This document shows positions 44,182 through 55,191 of a stretch of 64,000 nt of DNA, in pieces. This DNA is from DATDIC01 sp963764525 (GTDB lineage: Bacteria; Pseudomonadota; Alphaproteobacteria; Acetobacterales; Acetobacteraceae). The position numbers and the translations under genes are program-made. The first letter of the stretch is position 1. Each line of letters opens with the position of its first letter. The stretch is from assembly GCA_963764525.1 (NCBI GenBank), contig CAVXTC010000010.1:62001-126000 (forward strand). Reading direction: 5' to 3'. The notes under the pieces were generated by a model. It searched no databases. It was not told the DNA's origin and worked only from the letters and a program-made list of their open reading frames with translations.

Positions 44182-45526
44182 TTAGCGGGTGAAACCCGCC
44201 AGCTCGTCCTTCGCCCAGGAAATCACCTGCGGGATGGACTGGCCGCTCTGCAGCTTCGCCAACATGGTGGAGACGGTGCCGCGGTTGTACATCTGCACCG
44301 CAACGTCGGGCGGCGCCGACATACCCGAAATGTTCGGCAGCGCATGATGCGACTTGCGGATCGGGTAGTTGTACACCGTGCCCTTGGGCGGCTCGACGTT
44401 CTTCCACACCGGGAAGTCGAGCATGCTGTCGAACGGCGGGATATCGTAGCCTTCGACGGTGGTGCAGCGCTGCTCCACCTGCTCGCGCTGGCTCAGGTAT
44501 TCGATCAGCTCCTTCGCCGCCGTCTTGTTCGGGCTGAAGCTCCAGACGCCGAAGAAGAATGTCGCATATGGCACGAACCGGCCCTTCGGTCCGCTCGGCG
44601 AGGAGAACGTCCAGCAATCCGCCGCAACCTGCGGCGCGTCGCGCTTGGCCACCGCCCACGCAGACGGCGGGTTGAAGATCAGCGCGCTTTTGCCGGAGAT
44701 CAGCGCCCGGTTGTTGGAGGCATCGTCGTAGCTGACCGCATCCGCCGGCAGGAACTTCACCAGCTTCTGGCCGTATTCCAGCACCTGCTTTACCGCGTCC
44801 GAATCGACCACGACGTTGCCCTCGCCATCGACCAGGTCGGCACCGAAGGACGAGAACAGCGCGCCGGCAAAATCCACCGAGTCAGGCGTGGGACCGGTGC
44901 CGATCCCGAACGTCATTCCGGCCTTGTGACAGGCTTCGGCGGCCTTGAGGAAATTGTCCCAGGTCCATTGCGCGGCCTCCGGCGACGCCACGTCCTCGAC
45001 CGGGTACATCTTCACCACGTCGATCCCGGCGGCCTGCTTCATGGTGCTGATGCGTGCGCAGGGTGGCTTGTTCTGCGTCCCGGCGCTGGTCGGCACGCCA
45101 AGCCAGTGACCCTTGATGTTTGCCAGATACGTCGCGACCTTGTTGGTCGGCCCGTACTTGCTTGGTCAGCCGGCCCATCACGTCGTCGATCGGCTCAAGC
45201 TGGTCGGCGTGGTTCTGCACTTCCCAGGACGGGAACTGCTGCACGTCGTGGCCGGTTTTGGCCTGCGCCTCGGCCGCCTGGGTCAGGATGTTCTTGTTGC
45301 CCATCGAGGTGATGAAATCGGCCTGCACAGCGACATTGTTGGCCTTGCCGAACGCCTCGCACTGCTTTTTCATCACGTCGTTGCCGGCCGGCACCCAATG
45401 GTCCCAGAAGCCGATCGACACCTTGCCGGCGGCGTGGCCGGTGCGAATGTGAACCAGCGGCAACGTCGCCGCGGCGGCCCCGAGCTTCAGCGCGCCGCGG
45501 CGCGACACGGTACTTCTTGTTGTCAT
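44182..45526 (-). pseudogene. Extracellular solute-binding protein of the first CUT1 transporter, one frame break
   Basis: About 447 residues. ATG 45526 follows GGAGG. The Tat-type signal SRRGALKLGAAAATLPLVHI leads to VSIGFWDHWVPAGNDVMKKQ. After a change near 45160 the second frame carries PVEDVASPEAAQWTWDNFLK, AGMTFGIGTGPTPDSVDFAG, FNPPSAWAVAKRDAPQVAAD and KNVEPPKGTVYNYP. This is a family-1 solute-binding protein exported by the twin-arginine route. The break falls in ordinary conserved text (an extra base next to CAAG). Confidence 0.82.
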
Positions 45527-45763
45527 CCAAAACCTCCAGAATGCGGTCCGACGGGCCGCAACGACACGGGCCGGCCAATGCCGGCGTGCGCGCCCCGATG
45601 CGGGCGGCGCCAGTAGAGGGCTATAGTCGTGACTTAGGGGTTAAGCAAATTGGGGGATCGGGCACGCCTCGCTTTGGGACCTGGAGACCGTCGGGACCGC
45701 CGCGCCGAATGCCAGCAACGTGTTCCGCTTCCGCCCTTCAGCGCTGGCGGATCTCGATGAACA

Positions 45764-46710
45764 TCACTCCCCTTCATAGGCGCGTTGCATGAGCGGCTGC
45801 GCCTTGACGAAGTCGTCGAGGCTGCGCATCGACACCTCCAGGTTGCCAGTGCCGAAGTGCCCGATCTTGCTTACATCGCGCGTAAAGCCTGGTTCCAGGA
45901 CCACGGAAGCTGGGTCAATTTTAAGGACGGCCGTAACCACTTTGGCTTGAGGATACACTTCGATGCAGACGAAGTTCTTGATGCGCTTAAAGGCGACATA
46001 AAACTTCAGTTCCTTGACCTGCACATCGTCACCAAGGCCAGACAGGAAGGCGCTGACCGCCTCATAGATGTCACGCATGTCCGGTGGAGCATTGGTGATC
46101 CGATACGCTATGCGCTGGTTGGCATACGGATCAGCAATCGGAGATACTTCCGGGACCCGGTCAACTTAGCTGGCGGATCCTGCAATGAAAATCCGGCTTT
46201 GGCGCACCTTCGGTGCATGAACCAGTTCAATCATCAGCAGATTGTCGCCAAATCGGCGGTAGCGGAGCAGTTCAATGTTCCGATTGATCTGCTTGACTGC
46301 GTTCTCGTCATAGCGGGTGAAGTCCCCGGCAACGCACAGCAGCCTCGGTGTTGACCAATCCACACTCTTGGCTGCGTCAGTGCCAAGTCGTTCCAAGACC
46401 AGCCACTCGAATTCCTTCCTGTGGTCCATAAGCCAGTCAAGATAGTAGAGTCCCTGGCTAATAACGTTCTCATTGATGGCACGTTTGTATTCTATGATGA
46501 TGGGACAGCCATTCTCGTCCAAACCGAGGGTATCGATTCGCCCCCATGCACGGGACCGGTCGAGTGCTCGCTGGCCAGAAAGCGTATGCCCAGCAGCACC
46601 TCCAGATTACTTTCGAATAGCTGCTGAAGTGACTTCTCCACCTGCACTGCATGCCCGGTCAACTCGCTAGGTTGGTCCGTATCGAGGCGGAACAGTTTGA
46701 TGTCACTCAT
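45764..46710 (-). pseudogene. NucS-like PD-(D/E)XK nuclease with DUF5655 end, frame-broken
   Basis: ATG 46710 follows GAGG. Pieces in sequence: SDIKLFRLDTDQPSELTGHA, SLQQLFESNLEVLLGIRFLA, then after about 46545 DENGCPIIIEYKRAINENVI (the PD-(D/E)XK core: E...IEYK), LYYLDWLMDHRKEFEWLVLE, DFTRYDENAVKQINRNIELL, then a C-terminal domain MRDIYEAVSAFLSGLGDDVQ to VSMRSLDDFVKAQPL. This fits proteins joining a DUF91/NucS-like nuclease to DUF5655. They may act in DNA repair or defence. At least two frame breaks (near 46545 and 46190); the region is A+T-richer than its neighbours. Confidence 0.65.
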
Positions 46711-46795
46711 AAATACCTCGCTGCTCGTTTGCACGGCGCTGGCCCGGTTGGCGAAATGCGATAACAATCCCCATCGGCAATGTCCGAATTCCTAT

Positions 46796-48163
46796 TCAGG
46801 CTGAGCCATCACCGGTCAGGCCCTCTGAGCCGCTTAGCACCCGATCGATAAACTCCCCGGCACTGCCCAGATAATTCGCCGGATCCATCAGCCGCTCGAT
46901 CGCCGCACGATCCAGCCGTCCGGCCACCGCCGGCTCGCGCGCCAGCGCATCGACCAGCGGAATACCCTCCTTCAGCGCCGCATCGCACGCATGCTGCACG
47001 ACGTGATGCGCCTCGCCACGGCCGAGCGCCGGCGCCAGTCCCATCATCACAGCCTCCGCCATGATCAGCCCGCCGCTCAGCTCCAGGTTGCGCCGCATCC
47101 GCCCTGCATCCACCACCAGCCCCTCGGCAACCGCGCGCGCATGCAGCAGCGCCCCATGCGTCAGCACGAAGGCTTGCGGCAGCGCCAGCAGTTCGGCCTG
47201 CCACGGGCCAGTCGCGCGCTCATGGTCGTGCGCCATCGCGCCCTGCATCAGCGGCACCAGCGCCTGCACCCCACGCGCCGCCGCCAGCACGTATTCCGAG
47301 GCGATCGGGTTGCGCTTCTGCGGCATGGTGGAGGACGAACCGCGGCCCTGTTCGTGCGGCTCTGCCACCTCCGCCACCTCGGTCTGCGCCAGCAGTGTCA
47401 CGTCGGTGGCGATCTTTGCCAAGCTGCCGCAGACCAGCCCCAGGAAGCTCACCGTCTCGGCCAGCGAATCGCGGCAGACGTGCCAGGGTGCGGCCGGCGC
47501 GCGCAGGCCCAATTCCGCCGCCAGCGCCTCCATCACCGCGATGCCGTCGCCACCGAGCGATGCCAGCGTCCCGGCGGCACCGCCGAAACTGACCTGCTCG
47601 ACGCGCGGGCGAAGCTGCGCCAGGCGTTGCAAATGCGCGATGAACGGCTGCGCCCACACGGCGCATTTCAGCCCGAAGCTGGTGGGAAGCGCCTGTTGCA
47701 GATGAGTCCGACCGGCCATCACCGTGCCGCGATGGCGCTCGGCGAGCCGCGTCAGTGCCGCCAGCACTGCCCGCAGTTCCGTGGCGATCAGGTCCAGCCC
47801 ATCCCGCACCTGCAGCACGGTGGCGCTGTCCATGATGTCCTGCGTGGTCGCGCCCCAATGGGTCCACCGCCCGGCGTTCCCGGCAGCACGTGACAGGCCC
47901 TTCACCAGCCCGACCACGGGATAGCCGACGTTGCGGGCGCTGGCGGCGAGTTCGGCCGGGTCCAGCCGGTCCACCCGCGCGGCGGCGGTGATCGCCGTGG
48001 CGGCTTCCGGCGGGATCAGGCCGAGCCGCCCCTGCACCCGGGCCAGTGCCGCCTCCACATCCAGCATGCGCTGGAAATAGTTGCGTTCGTCGAACACCGC
48101 GCGCATCGGGTCGCTGCCATACAGCGTGCCGAGAATCGGGCTGTCAGCGGGATTGATCGGCAT
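46796..48163 (-). CDS. pcaB: 3-carboxy-cis,cis-muconate cycloisomerase / adenylosuccinate-lyase-family protein
   Basis: 455-residue fumarase/aspartase superfamily enzyme. The family signature GSSSTMPQKRNP lies near residue 278; also NAGRWTHWGATTQDIMDSAT, VMAGRTHLQQALPTSFGLK and AEPHEQGRGSSSTMPQK. PcaB cycloisomerises 3-carboxy-muconate in the protocatechuate branch; adenylosuccinate lyase-like enzymes share the motif. The context, next to an MFS transporter and away from purine genes, favours a PcaB-like or other catabolic role, but the exact substrate is not proven. Starts at ATG 48163. Confidence 0.78.
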   Translation of the reverse strand: MPINPADSPILGTLYGSDPMRAVFDERNYFQRMLDVEAALARVQGRLGLIPPEAATAITAAARVDRLDPAELAASARNVGYPVVGLVKGLSRAAGNAGRWTHWGATTQDIMDSATVLQVRDGLDLIATELRAVLAALTRLAERHRGTVMAGRTHLQQALPTSFGLKCAVWAQPFIAHLQRLAQLRPRVEQVSFGGAAGTLASLGGDGIAVMEALAAELGLRAPAAPWHVCRDSLAETVSFLGLVCGSLAKIATDVTLLAQTEVAEVAEPHEQGRGSSSTMPQKRNPIASEYVLAAARGVQALVPLMQGAMAHDHERATGPWQAELLALPQAFVLTHGALLHARAVAEGLVVDAGRMRRNLELSGGLIMAEAVMMGLAPALGRGEAHHVVQHACDAALKEGIPLVDALAREPAVAGRLDRAAIERLMDPANYLGSAGEFIDRVLSGSEGLTGDGSA

Positions 48164-48205
48164 TGGATCTCACCATTGTTCGGGTGCTGGGCTCGCCCCC
48201 ACTCG

Positions 48206-49558
48206 TCAGGCTTCGCCGGCCAGCGCCTCCAGGCTGTGACCGCTGCTGTCGAAGAACGGCACCTGGCTGACCAGCAAGGCGAGCCCGAACAGCGGAATCG
48301 ACAGAATGACGATCGAGGCGGTGAAACCCACGCTGGCAACGCCCACCGGGATCAGAAAGATGTTGATGGCGATCGCCAGCCGGCACGTGGCGTTGCAGAA
48401 CCCTTGCGAGCGCCCGCGCAGATGCGTGGGAAACAACTCGCTCGACCACACCCATGTCAGCACTGCCGGCCCCAGCCAACTGCAAAAGCTGAACGCGAAG
48501 AACCCGGCGATCAGCATCGGCGGATGGTTCGGTCCGGCGAATGCCATGAACAGCGCCGCCAATCCTTCCGGGATCGCCGCGACCAGCAGCAAGCGCCGCC
48601 GGCCGATACGGTCGATCAGAAACAATCCGCAGAACACTCCGGCCAGCCCGGTCAGCCACACCATTGCGCTGAAGCCCAGACTGGCCTCCGGCGATAGCGC
48701 CCCCACGGTGCGCAGCACATACGGCGCGGCGATGGTGGAAAGCGGGCCGGAAACGCAATTCAGGAAGAACACCAGCGCGGTGAGCCAGACACGCTTCCGC
48801 CACACCGGCCCGAACAGTTCCGCGTACGACCCGCGGCGGGATGGCATCGCCAGCGTGGCAGCGTCGGCCTCGATGCCGAAGCGGGCCAGCGCCTGCCGCG
48901 CTTCCTCGGTGCGGCCGTGCGACAGCAGCCAGCGCGGCGATTCCGGCAGCGCCTGCCGACCGATCAGCACCAGCAGCGCCGGAACCGCTGCAAGCCCGAA
49001 CATCCAGCGCCACGCTGCTTCGCCCGTCCATGCAATCAGCGGCAGGGCAATCAGCGTCGAGGCCATCGCCCCCAGGATCCAGGTGATGTTCAGCAATGAC
49101 CCCGCCACCACGCCGCGACGGTGCCGCGGCGCGATCTCCGCCAGGTAGGCGGCCGAGGTCGGCACATCCATGCCGACGCCGACACCCACCAGGAAGCGGG
49201 CGACGAACAGTTCCGGCACCGACTGGACGAAAGCCGACACGATCGAGAACACGACGAAGAAGATCAAATTGGCAACGAAGATCGCCCGCCGTCCCCAGCG
49301 GTCCGACATGTCGCCGAAGATCAGCATCCCAACCATTGCGCCGAGAAACGTCGAGGCCCCAAGCAGGCCGACCTGCGACGGTGACAGCCCGAATTGCGGG
49401 CGCAACAGGATCAGCGCGCCGCCCATCACGATCAAATCGTAGCCGTCGATGAACTCGCCCAGCGCCACCAGGATCGCGGCATAGCGCTGCCGCGGCGAAA
49501 GCGGGCGATCGTCCAGTGCGAGCAGTCCTTGCACGGCTACGCTTCCGCTGCCCCCCAT
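48206..49558 (-). CDS. MFS transporter (sugar/aromatic-acid porter type)
   Basis: 450 residues, twelve helices. Signatures: YAAILVALGEFIDGYDLIVM, GMLIFGDMSDRWGRRAIFVA (loop 2-3), MDVPTSAAYLAEIAPRHRRG, PESPRWLLSHGRTEEARQAL (the PESPRWL motif of sugar-porter-like members) and WVWSSELFPTHLRGRSQGF. It resembles sugar and aromatic-acid/H+ symporters. It follows pcaB-like gene on the same strand and is divergent from the second ABC transporter. The shared 115-bp spacer (49559-49673) should hold both promoters. Confidence 0.8.
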   Translation of the reverse strand: MGGSGSVAVQGLLALDDRPLSPRQRYAAILVALGEFIDGYDLIVMGGALILLRPQFGLSPSQVGLLGASTFLGAMVGMLIFGDMSDRWGRRAIFVANLIFFVVFSIVSAFVQSVPELFVARFLVGVGVGMDVPTSAAYLAEIAPRHRRGVVAGSLLNITWILGAMASTLIALPLIAWTGEAAWRWMFGLAAVPALLVLIGRQALPESPRWLLSHGRTEEARQALARFGIEADAATLAMPSRRGSYAELFGPVWRKRVWLTALVFFLNCVSGPLSTIAAPYVLRTVGALSPEASLGFSAMVWLTGLAGVFCGLFLIDRIGRRRLLLVAAIPEGLAALFMAFAGPNHPPMLIAGFFAFSFCSWLGPAVLTWVWSSELFPTHLRGRSQGFCNATCRLAIAINIFLIPVGVASVGFTASIVILSIPLFGLALLVSQVPFFDSSGHSLEALAGEA

Positions 49559-49673
49559 GCGAACGGCTCCCCCTCAGTCTTGTTTCGTCCCTCGCGGGGA
49601 TCGCCCGCAGAATGGCGAAACGGATTGCGCGCTGCTAGCCTGCCGGCGGGGAGGATCGCCGGGGGGAAGATTG

Positions 49674-50755
<1,082 letters not shown>

Positions 50756-50769
50756 GACAGGGGGATGAC

Positions 50770-52023
50770 ATGAACAGGATCACACGGCGCGCCGCGATCG
50801 CCGGAGCCGGGTTGGCAACGCTGGCGCGACCGGCCATCGCGCAGGCGACCAAACAGGTGAGCATTCTCACCTGGAACATACCCGACGCCAAGCCGCTGAT
50901 GGACCAGTGGATCAAGGATTTCACGGCCACGCGGCCGGGCGTCGAGGTGCAGTGGCTGGACAAGAAGGGTCCCGACCTGCCGGCCTTCTACCAGACCCAA
51001 CTGGTGGCCGGTACCCCGCCCGACGTGATCGATTTGCAAGGCGGGCTGGGGATCGAATACGCGGCGCAGGGCGCGCTGACCGATCTCACGCCGATGCTGA
51101 CGCAGCACACCGATGTCAAGGCACGCTTCAACCCCGATTACCTCGCCAACTGGGTGTATGACGGCAAGAGTTACATGCTGCCGTTCTACGTCTCCAAGAC
51201 GCTGCTGTTCTACAACAAGACGCTGTTCGGGAAGGCCGGCCTGGCCGGGCCGCCGCAGAGCTTCGACGAAATCCTGACGCAGGCCGGCGAAGATCGGTAC
51301 CGGCGACAACAGCGGCTTCATCACGCTCAATTTCGACTGGCTGTATTGGCCGCTGTTCAAAATGAACAGCATCGAGCTGCTGACGCCCGACCTGAAGCAC
51401 CCGGCGTTCGACACGCCGGCGGCGATCGATGTCATTCAGCGTCTGGCCAAGGGCACCGCCGGTCAGGCGATCGACAAGATATCGTGGACCGGGCGCTGGG
51501 TGGAGCCGCTCGGCGCTTTTTCATCCGGGCGCATCGGCATGCTGCACGCCCATTCGCCGGCCTATCTGTACATCAAGGGCCAGGGTCCGTGGGTGAACGA
51601 AACGACGCTCGGCGTGGCGCAGATGCCGGGCAACTGGGCGGTGCCGAACAGCCACGGCCTGGGCATCTCGAAACAATCGCGCAATCCAGAGCTGGCCTGG
51701 GAACTGCTGAGTTTCCTGACCGATCGCGACGCAGGCGCTTGCTTTCGCCCGCGACTTCAAGGTGCTGACCGGCAACACCGAGGTCGATCAGGCACTGCTG
51801 AAAGAAATGGCGGCGCAGGACCCGCTGGGGGCGAAGGTGCTGGCGACGCAGCTTCAGTCCACCGACCGGATGTGCGGCAACTGGCGGCTCGGCAACGACA
51901 GCCAGGTGAAGGACGCGTTCTGGCCGGAGCTGCAGGGCGCGCTGCTCGGGCCACCGCGAGGCCAAGGCCGCGCTGACCGAGGCGACACGCAAGGTGGAAC
52001 GCGCGCTGCGCAACAACGCCTGA
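50770..52023 (+). pseudogene. Extracellular solute-binding protein of the second CUT1 transporter, three frame breaks
   Basis: ATG 50770 (MNRITRRAAIAGAGLATLAR, a Tat-type signal). Frames in turn give VSILTWNIPDAKPLMDQWIK, LPFYVSKTLLFYNKTLFGKA, then after about 51290 NSIELLTPDLKHPAFDTPAA and RWVEPLGAFSSGRIGMLHAH, after about 51735 LTGNTEVDQALLKEMAAQDP, and after about 51955 a final EATRKVERALRNNA to 52023. The complete protein would be about 415 residues. Breaks fall in conserved text, supporting sequence error. Confidence 0.8.
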
Positions 52024-52034
52024 ACGGACACTCC

Positions 52035-52942
52035 ATGACGCGGCCGGCGGTGGCGTTCGCCGCAAGGTACACGGCGCGGCGCGCTGATCGTCTGTTTCCT
52101 GGCGCCGTCGCTGGCGATCTTCCTGCTGTATCGCGTGGCGCCGCTGGGCTGGAACCTGTTGCTGTCGTTCGAGCACTGGTCGCCGCTGCACGCCGCGCGC
52201 TGGGCCGGCGCCGAGCACTACACGGACATGCTCGACGACGACGTGTTCTGGCAGGCGCTGCGGAACACGCTGATCTTCATGGCGGCTGCGCCCATTGCCA
52301 TTGCCGCGGCGCTCGGGATCGCGCTGCTGGTGAACAGCGACCTCAAAGGGGCGGCGATCTATCGCACCATCGTGTTCCTGTCGTATCCGCTGATGACGGT
52401 TGCGGTCGGCATCATCTGGCGCTGGATGTACGATGCACGCGGCGGGCTGATCAATTACGTGCTGCGTTCGCTTGGGCGTGATCCACCAGCCGATCGCGTT
52501 CCTGGAATCCGATGCCTGGGCGCTGCCCTGCGTCATCCTGGCGGATTTCTGGCAGGTGCTCGGGTTTCTACATGATCGTCCTGCTGACCGGGTTGCAGAG
52601 CATCCCGCCGCATCTCACCGAGGCGGCGCGGATCGACGGAGCGCCCGCCTGGGCGCGCTTCTTCCGCATCACGCTGCCGCTGCTCCGCCCGTCGCTGTTC
52701 CTGTGCGCGGTGATCGGGATGCTGAATTCCTTCACCGCGTTCGACCTGGTCTATATCATGACGCAGGGCGGCCCGGACCACGCGACCGAACTGCTGGTCA
52801 CTTACATCTATCGGACCGGCTTCGGGCGAGACACAGTTCGACTACGCCGCCGCGCTGACCATCGTGCAGTTCGCGCTGCTGCTGGCTGCTGACCTGGCTG
52901 GCGCACCGTGCGGCCGGGCGGAACGCCGGCGCGCTGGCATGA
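52035..52942 (+). pseudogene. CUT1 ABC permease (MalF-like) of the second transporter, several frame breaks
   Basis: ATG 52035. Frames join as FLAPSLAIFLLYRVAPLGWN, LLLSFEHWSPLHAARWAGAE, LRNTLIFMAAAPIAIAAALG, YRTIVFLSYPLMTVAVGIIW, GVIHQPIAFLESDAWALPCV, YMIVLLTGLQSIPPHLTEAA (EAA loop), SPFLC-like SLFLCAVIGMLNSFTAFDLV, ending at TGA 52940-52942. At least four to five one-base changes (near 52075, 52475, 52570, 52825, 52890). Six helices remain recognisable. Ends overlap the next gene by ATGA. Confidence 0.78.
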
Positions 52943-53760
52943 GGCTGCGACGCACCGCTCTGCTGGGGCTGCGCCACGCCGTGCTGGTCGGCGTGTCGGC
53001 TGCGATGCTGGTGCCGTTCTACTGGGTGCTGAAAACTTCGCTCACCGGCGAGAATATCTACGCCTATCCGCCGCATCTGATCCCCGTGTCGGCGCAACCT
53101 GTTCCATTATGTCGATGTCTGGTACTTCATCCCGTTCCCGCGCTATTTGCTGAACAGCGTCGCGGTTTCGTTGCTGGCGGTGGCTGGCAATCTGGTGCTG
53201 AACGCCATGGCCGGCTATGCGCTGACCCGGAATTTCGCCGGACGCCAGGCGGTGGTGCTGCTGCTATTGAGCTGCATGCTGATCCCGTTCCAGGCGACCA
53301 TCATCCCCGCCTATCTGATCACCGCGAGGCTTCATCTGCTGGATTCCTATCTCGGGCTGGCGTTGCCGCTGCTTTCGACGATCGTCTGCATCTTCGTGTT
53401 CAAATCCAGCTTCGAGGCGGTGCCGCAATCGCTGATCGATGCCGCGCGGATCGACGGACTGGCGATGCGCGCATCCTGGTGAAGATCATGCTGCCGCTGA
53501 GCAAGTCGGCGATCGCGACCAACGTGATCCTGTCGTTCATCTGGTCGTGGAATGCGTTCCTCTGGCCGCTGATCGTCACCCGCACGCCGGAGATGCAGAC
53601 CCTGCCGCTCGGGCTGGCGCGGTTCCTGTCGTATATGGAGGATACCACCGGCGCATTGTATGCCTTCGTGGTGATGGTGCTGGCGCCGGGGTTGTTCGTG
53701 TTCTTCATGGCGCAGAAGGAGTTCATTCGCGGACTGACGTCCGGCGCGGCGAAGGGATGA
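52939..53760 (+). pseudogene. CUT1 ABC permease (MalG-like) of the second transporter, two frame breaks
   Basis: ATG 52939 overlaps the upstream stop. Frames give RRTALLGLRHAVLVGVSAAM, LVPFYWVLKTSLTGENIYAY, then after about 53095 LNSVAVSLLAVAGNLVLNAM and ALTRNFAGRQAVVLLLLSCM, PQSLIDAARIDGLAMR (EAA loop), then after about 53465 ILVKIMLPLSKSAIATNVIL and SYMEDTTGALYAFVVMVLAP with GFIRGLTSGAAKG-like end. Full length would be about 274 residues. It closes the transporter. Confidence 0.8.
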
Positions 53761-53769
53761 GCGGGGCGG

Positions 53770-54134
53770 GTGTTGCGCAGCCGCTTCGTGGTGGTCCCGG
53801 CAGTGCTGGTGGCGCTGGTGGCGGGATGGAACCTGTATGTCGGGCAGCACGACCATGGCCGCGTCACCGGCCTGGTGGTGGATGCCGGCGGACACCCGGT
53901 CGCCGGCGCGACGGTGATGCTGTTCGAGCAGCAATTCGCCAATCAGGTGGAGCAGCGCGCGGACGAAAACCGGCGCGGACGGGCGATTCGGTTTCGACGA
54001 GCAACCGATCGCATCGGCTCGAGCTGCAGGCAAGCGGTCCGGCGGGCGGTATGTCGGCGCGGCGCAGTGTGCGGCTCTGGTTCCGCGCACAGGACGTGGT
54101 GGTGCAACGGCCACTGGTCGTGCCTGGCGCATGA
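53770..54134 (+). pseudogene. Small carboxypeptidase-regulatory-like domain protein, frame-broken
   Basis: GTG 53770 opens with a membrane-anchor/signal helix (FVVVPAVLVALVAGWNLYVG), then a CarboxypepD_reg-like beta domain: GRVTGLVVDAGGHPVAGATV, then in another frame TKTGADGRFGFDEQPIASAR, then LQASGPAGGMSARRSVRLWF and VVVQRPLVVPGA ending at 54134. About 121 residues. It follows the permease directly and may be a periplasmic accessory, by context only. Confidence 0.5.
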
Positions 54135-54194
54135 GGCATGGGGTCGGCTTTCTGGGCGCCCGCGGTTCCGGTATAGAGCCACGGTCTGACGCGT

Positions 54195-54271
54195 GCGCCC
54201 TTAGCTCAGTTGGACAGAGCAACAGCCTTCTAAGCTGTGGGTCGCTGGTTCGAGTCCAGCAGGGCGCGCCA
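54195..54271 (+). tRNA. tRNA-Arg (anticodon TCT)
   Basis: A complete cloverleaf: acceptor GCGCCCT (54195-54201) pairs with AGGGCGC (54261-54267), discriminator G, encoded CCA at 54269-54271. The D-arm is GCTC..GAGC; the anticodon stem ACAGC/GCTGT encloses CTTCTAA with anticodon TCT at 54229-54231 (reads AGA). The T-arm contains TTCGAGTCC. No integrase or attachment repeat is seen beside it. Confidence 0.95.
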
Positions 54272-54416
54272 CTCCAAGATGTTTGCACAAAGCGGTCGGC
54301 CAGGGTTGGAGATCGCACACAAGGCTCGCCGAACCGGGCGTGTGCAATCTGCGGCCCGTCGCACGAAACTGCTGCCCGCAGTTGCGTCCCGCGCTCACTG
54401 AAATGATGATCAAGGG

Positions 54417-54784
54417 TCAATCCCTCCAGCTCCGGGTAGCAAAGCCTGCGTCCAGGCTGGGCTCCATGTGTTCGTGCAATACACGGACTATTTCGATCAG
54501 ACCAGGCCGAACCACGCGGTAGTACAGGACGTGCACAGGCTTCTTCACCTTGCTCGCGGCTCGTCGGCACGCACATTCCGCGGATAAAAGCCGCGGACAC
54601 CGCGCGAAAGCCCCGAGCGGTCCCGGGTTGCAGGACCTTCCGATTCCGCCGCCACCTCGCGCATCCCGGTCGCAAGAACCGTTGCGTAGCGGCGCCTGCC
54701 TTCTATCCCCCAGTGTTCGGCGCTCGCGGCAAGGATCTGGGCGAGGTCCGCCCGCGCCAACCGCGAGAGACGATAACGCGCCAT
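54417..54784 (-). pseudogene. parE: ParE-type toxin, one frame break
   Basis: Starts at ATG 54784: RYRLSRLARADLAQILAASA, EHWGIEGRRRYATVLATGMR, GLSRGVRGFYPRNVRADEPR; after about 54555 a second frame continues VKKPVHVLYYRVVRPGLIEI and VRVLHEHMEPSLDAGF to TGA at 54417-54419. This gives a full ParE of about 122 residues. It pairs with the antitoxin ending six bases upstream. The break is a single base. Confidence 0.75.
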
Positions 54785-54790
54785 ACAGGA

Positions 54791-55072
54791 TCAGCGCGCG
54801 CCTTTGCCCGATACTGTCGTCAGTCCCTCCAGATAACCGTCGAGATCGCTTTCATCGACTTCCACAAAATCTCCCCATTCCAGCGCATCCACGCCGGCTT
54901 TAATTTGCACGCGCAACGCCTTCAGCTTCAGCGCATCTTCCCGCCGGCGCTGTTGGAGCACGCGGAGCGCGTCGCGTATCGCCTCGCTTGCATTCTGGTA
55001 GTCGCCTGACCTGACAACATTTTCGACAAAGAAATCCTGCTCGGGCGTCAAGCTGATGTTCCGGGTCGGCAT
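54791..55072 (-). CDS. parD: ParD-type (ribbon-helix-helix) antitoxin
   Basis: 93 residues, MPTRNISLTPEQDFFVENVV then SGDYQNASEAIRDALRVLQQ, the CopG/ParD DNA-binding ribbon and helices; the acidic C-terminus ALEWGDFVEVDESDLDGYLE wraps the toxin. AAAGGA precedes the start at 55072. It forms an operon with parE and probably represses its own promoter. Confidence 0.85.
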   Translation of the reverse strand: MPTRNISLTPEQDFFVENVVRSGDYQNASEAIRDALRVLQQRRREDALKLKALRVQIKAGVDALEWGDFVEVDESDLDGYLEGLTTVSGKGAR

Positions 55073-55191
55073 AATCGATCCTTTGTGAATATCGGCCCAA
55101 CTTAGCGGTTATGGCAAAGATTGCCAATACTGCCAATGTGCCTCCGCTTGTGATCTCCAAGCGTCGGGTCGCTGCCCACGCCACGCCGGGA

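Noticed and set aside
54195..55072. Integrative element at tRNA-Arg
   Set aside because: parDE lies beside the tRNA but no integrase, no repeated tRNA 3' end and no cargo boundary was found.
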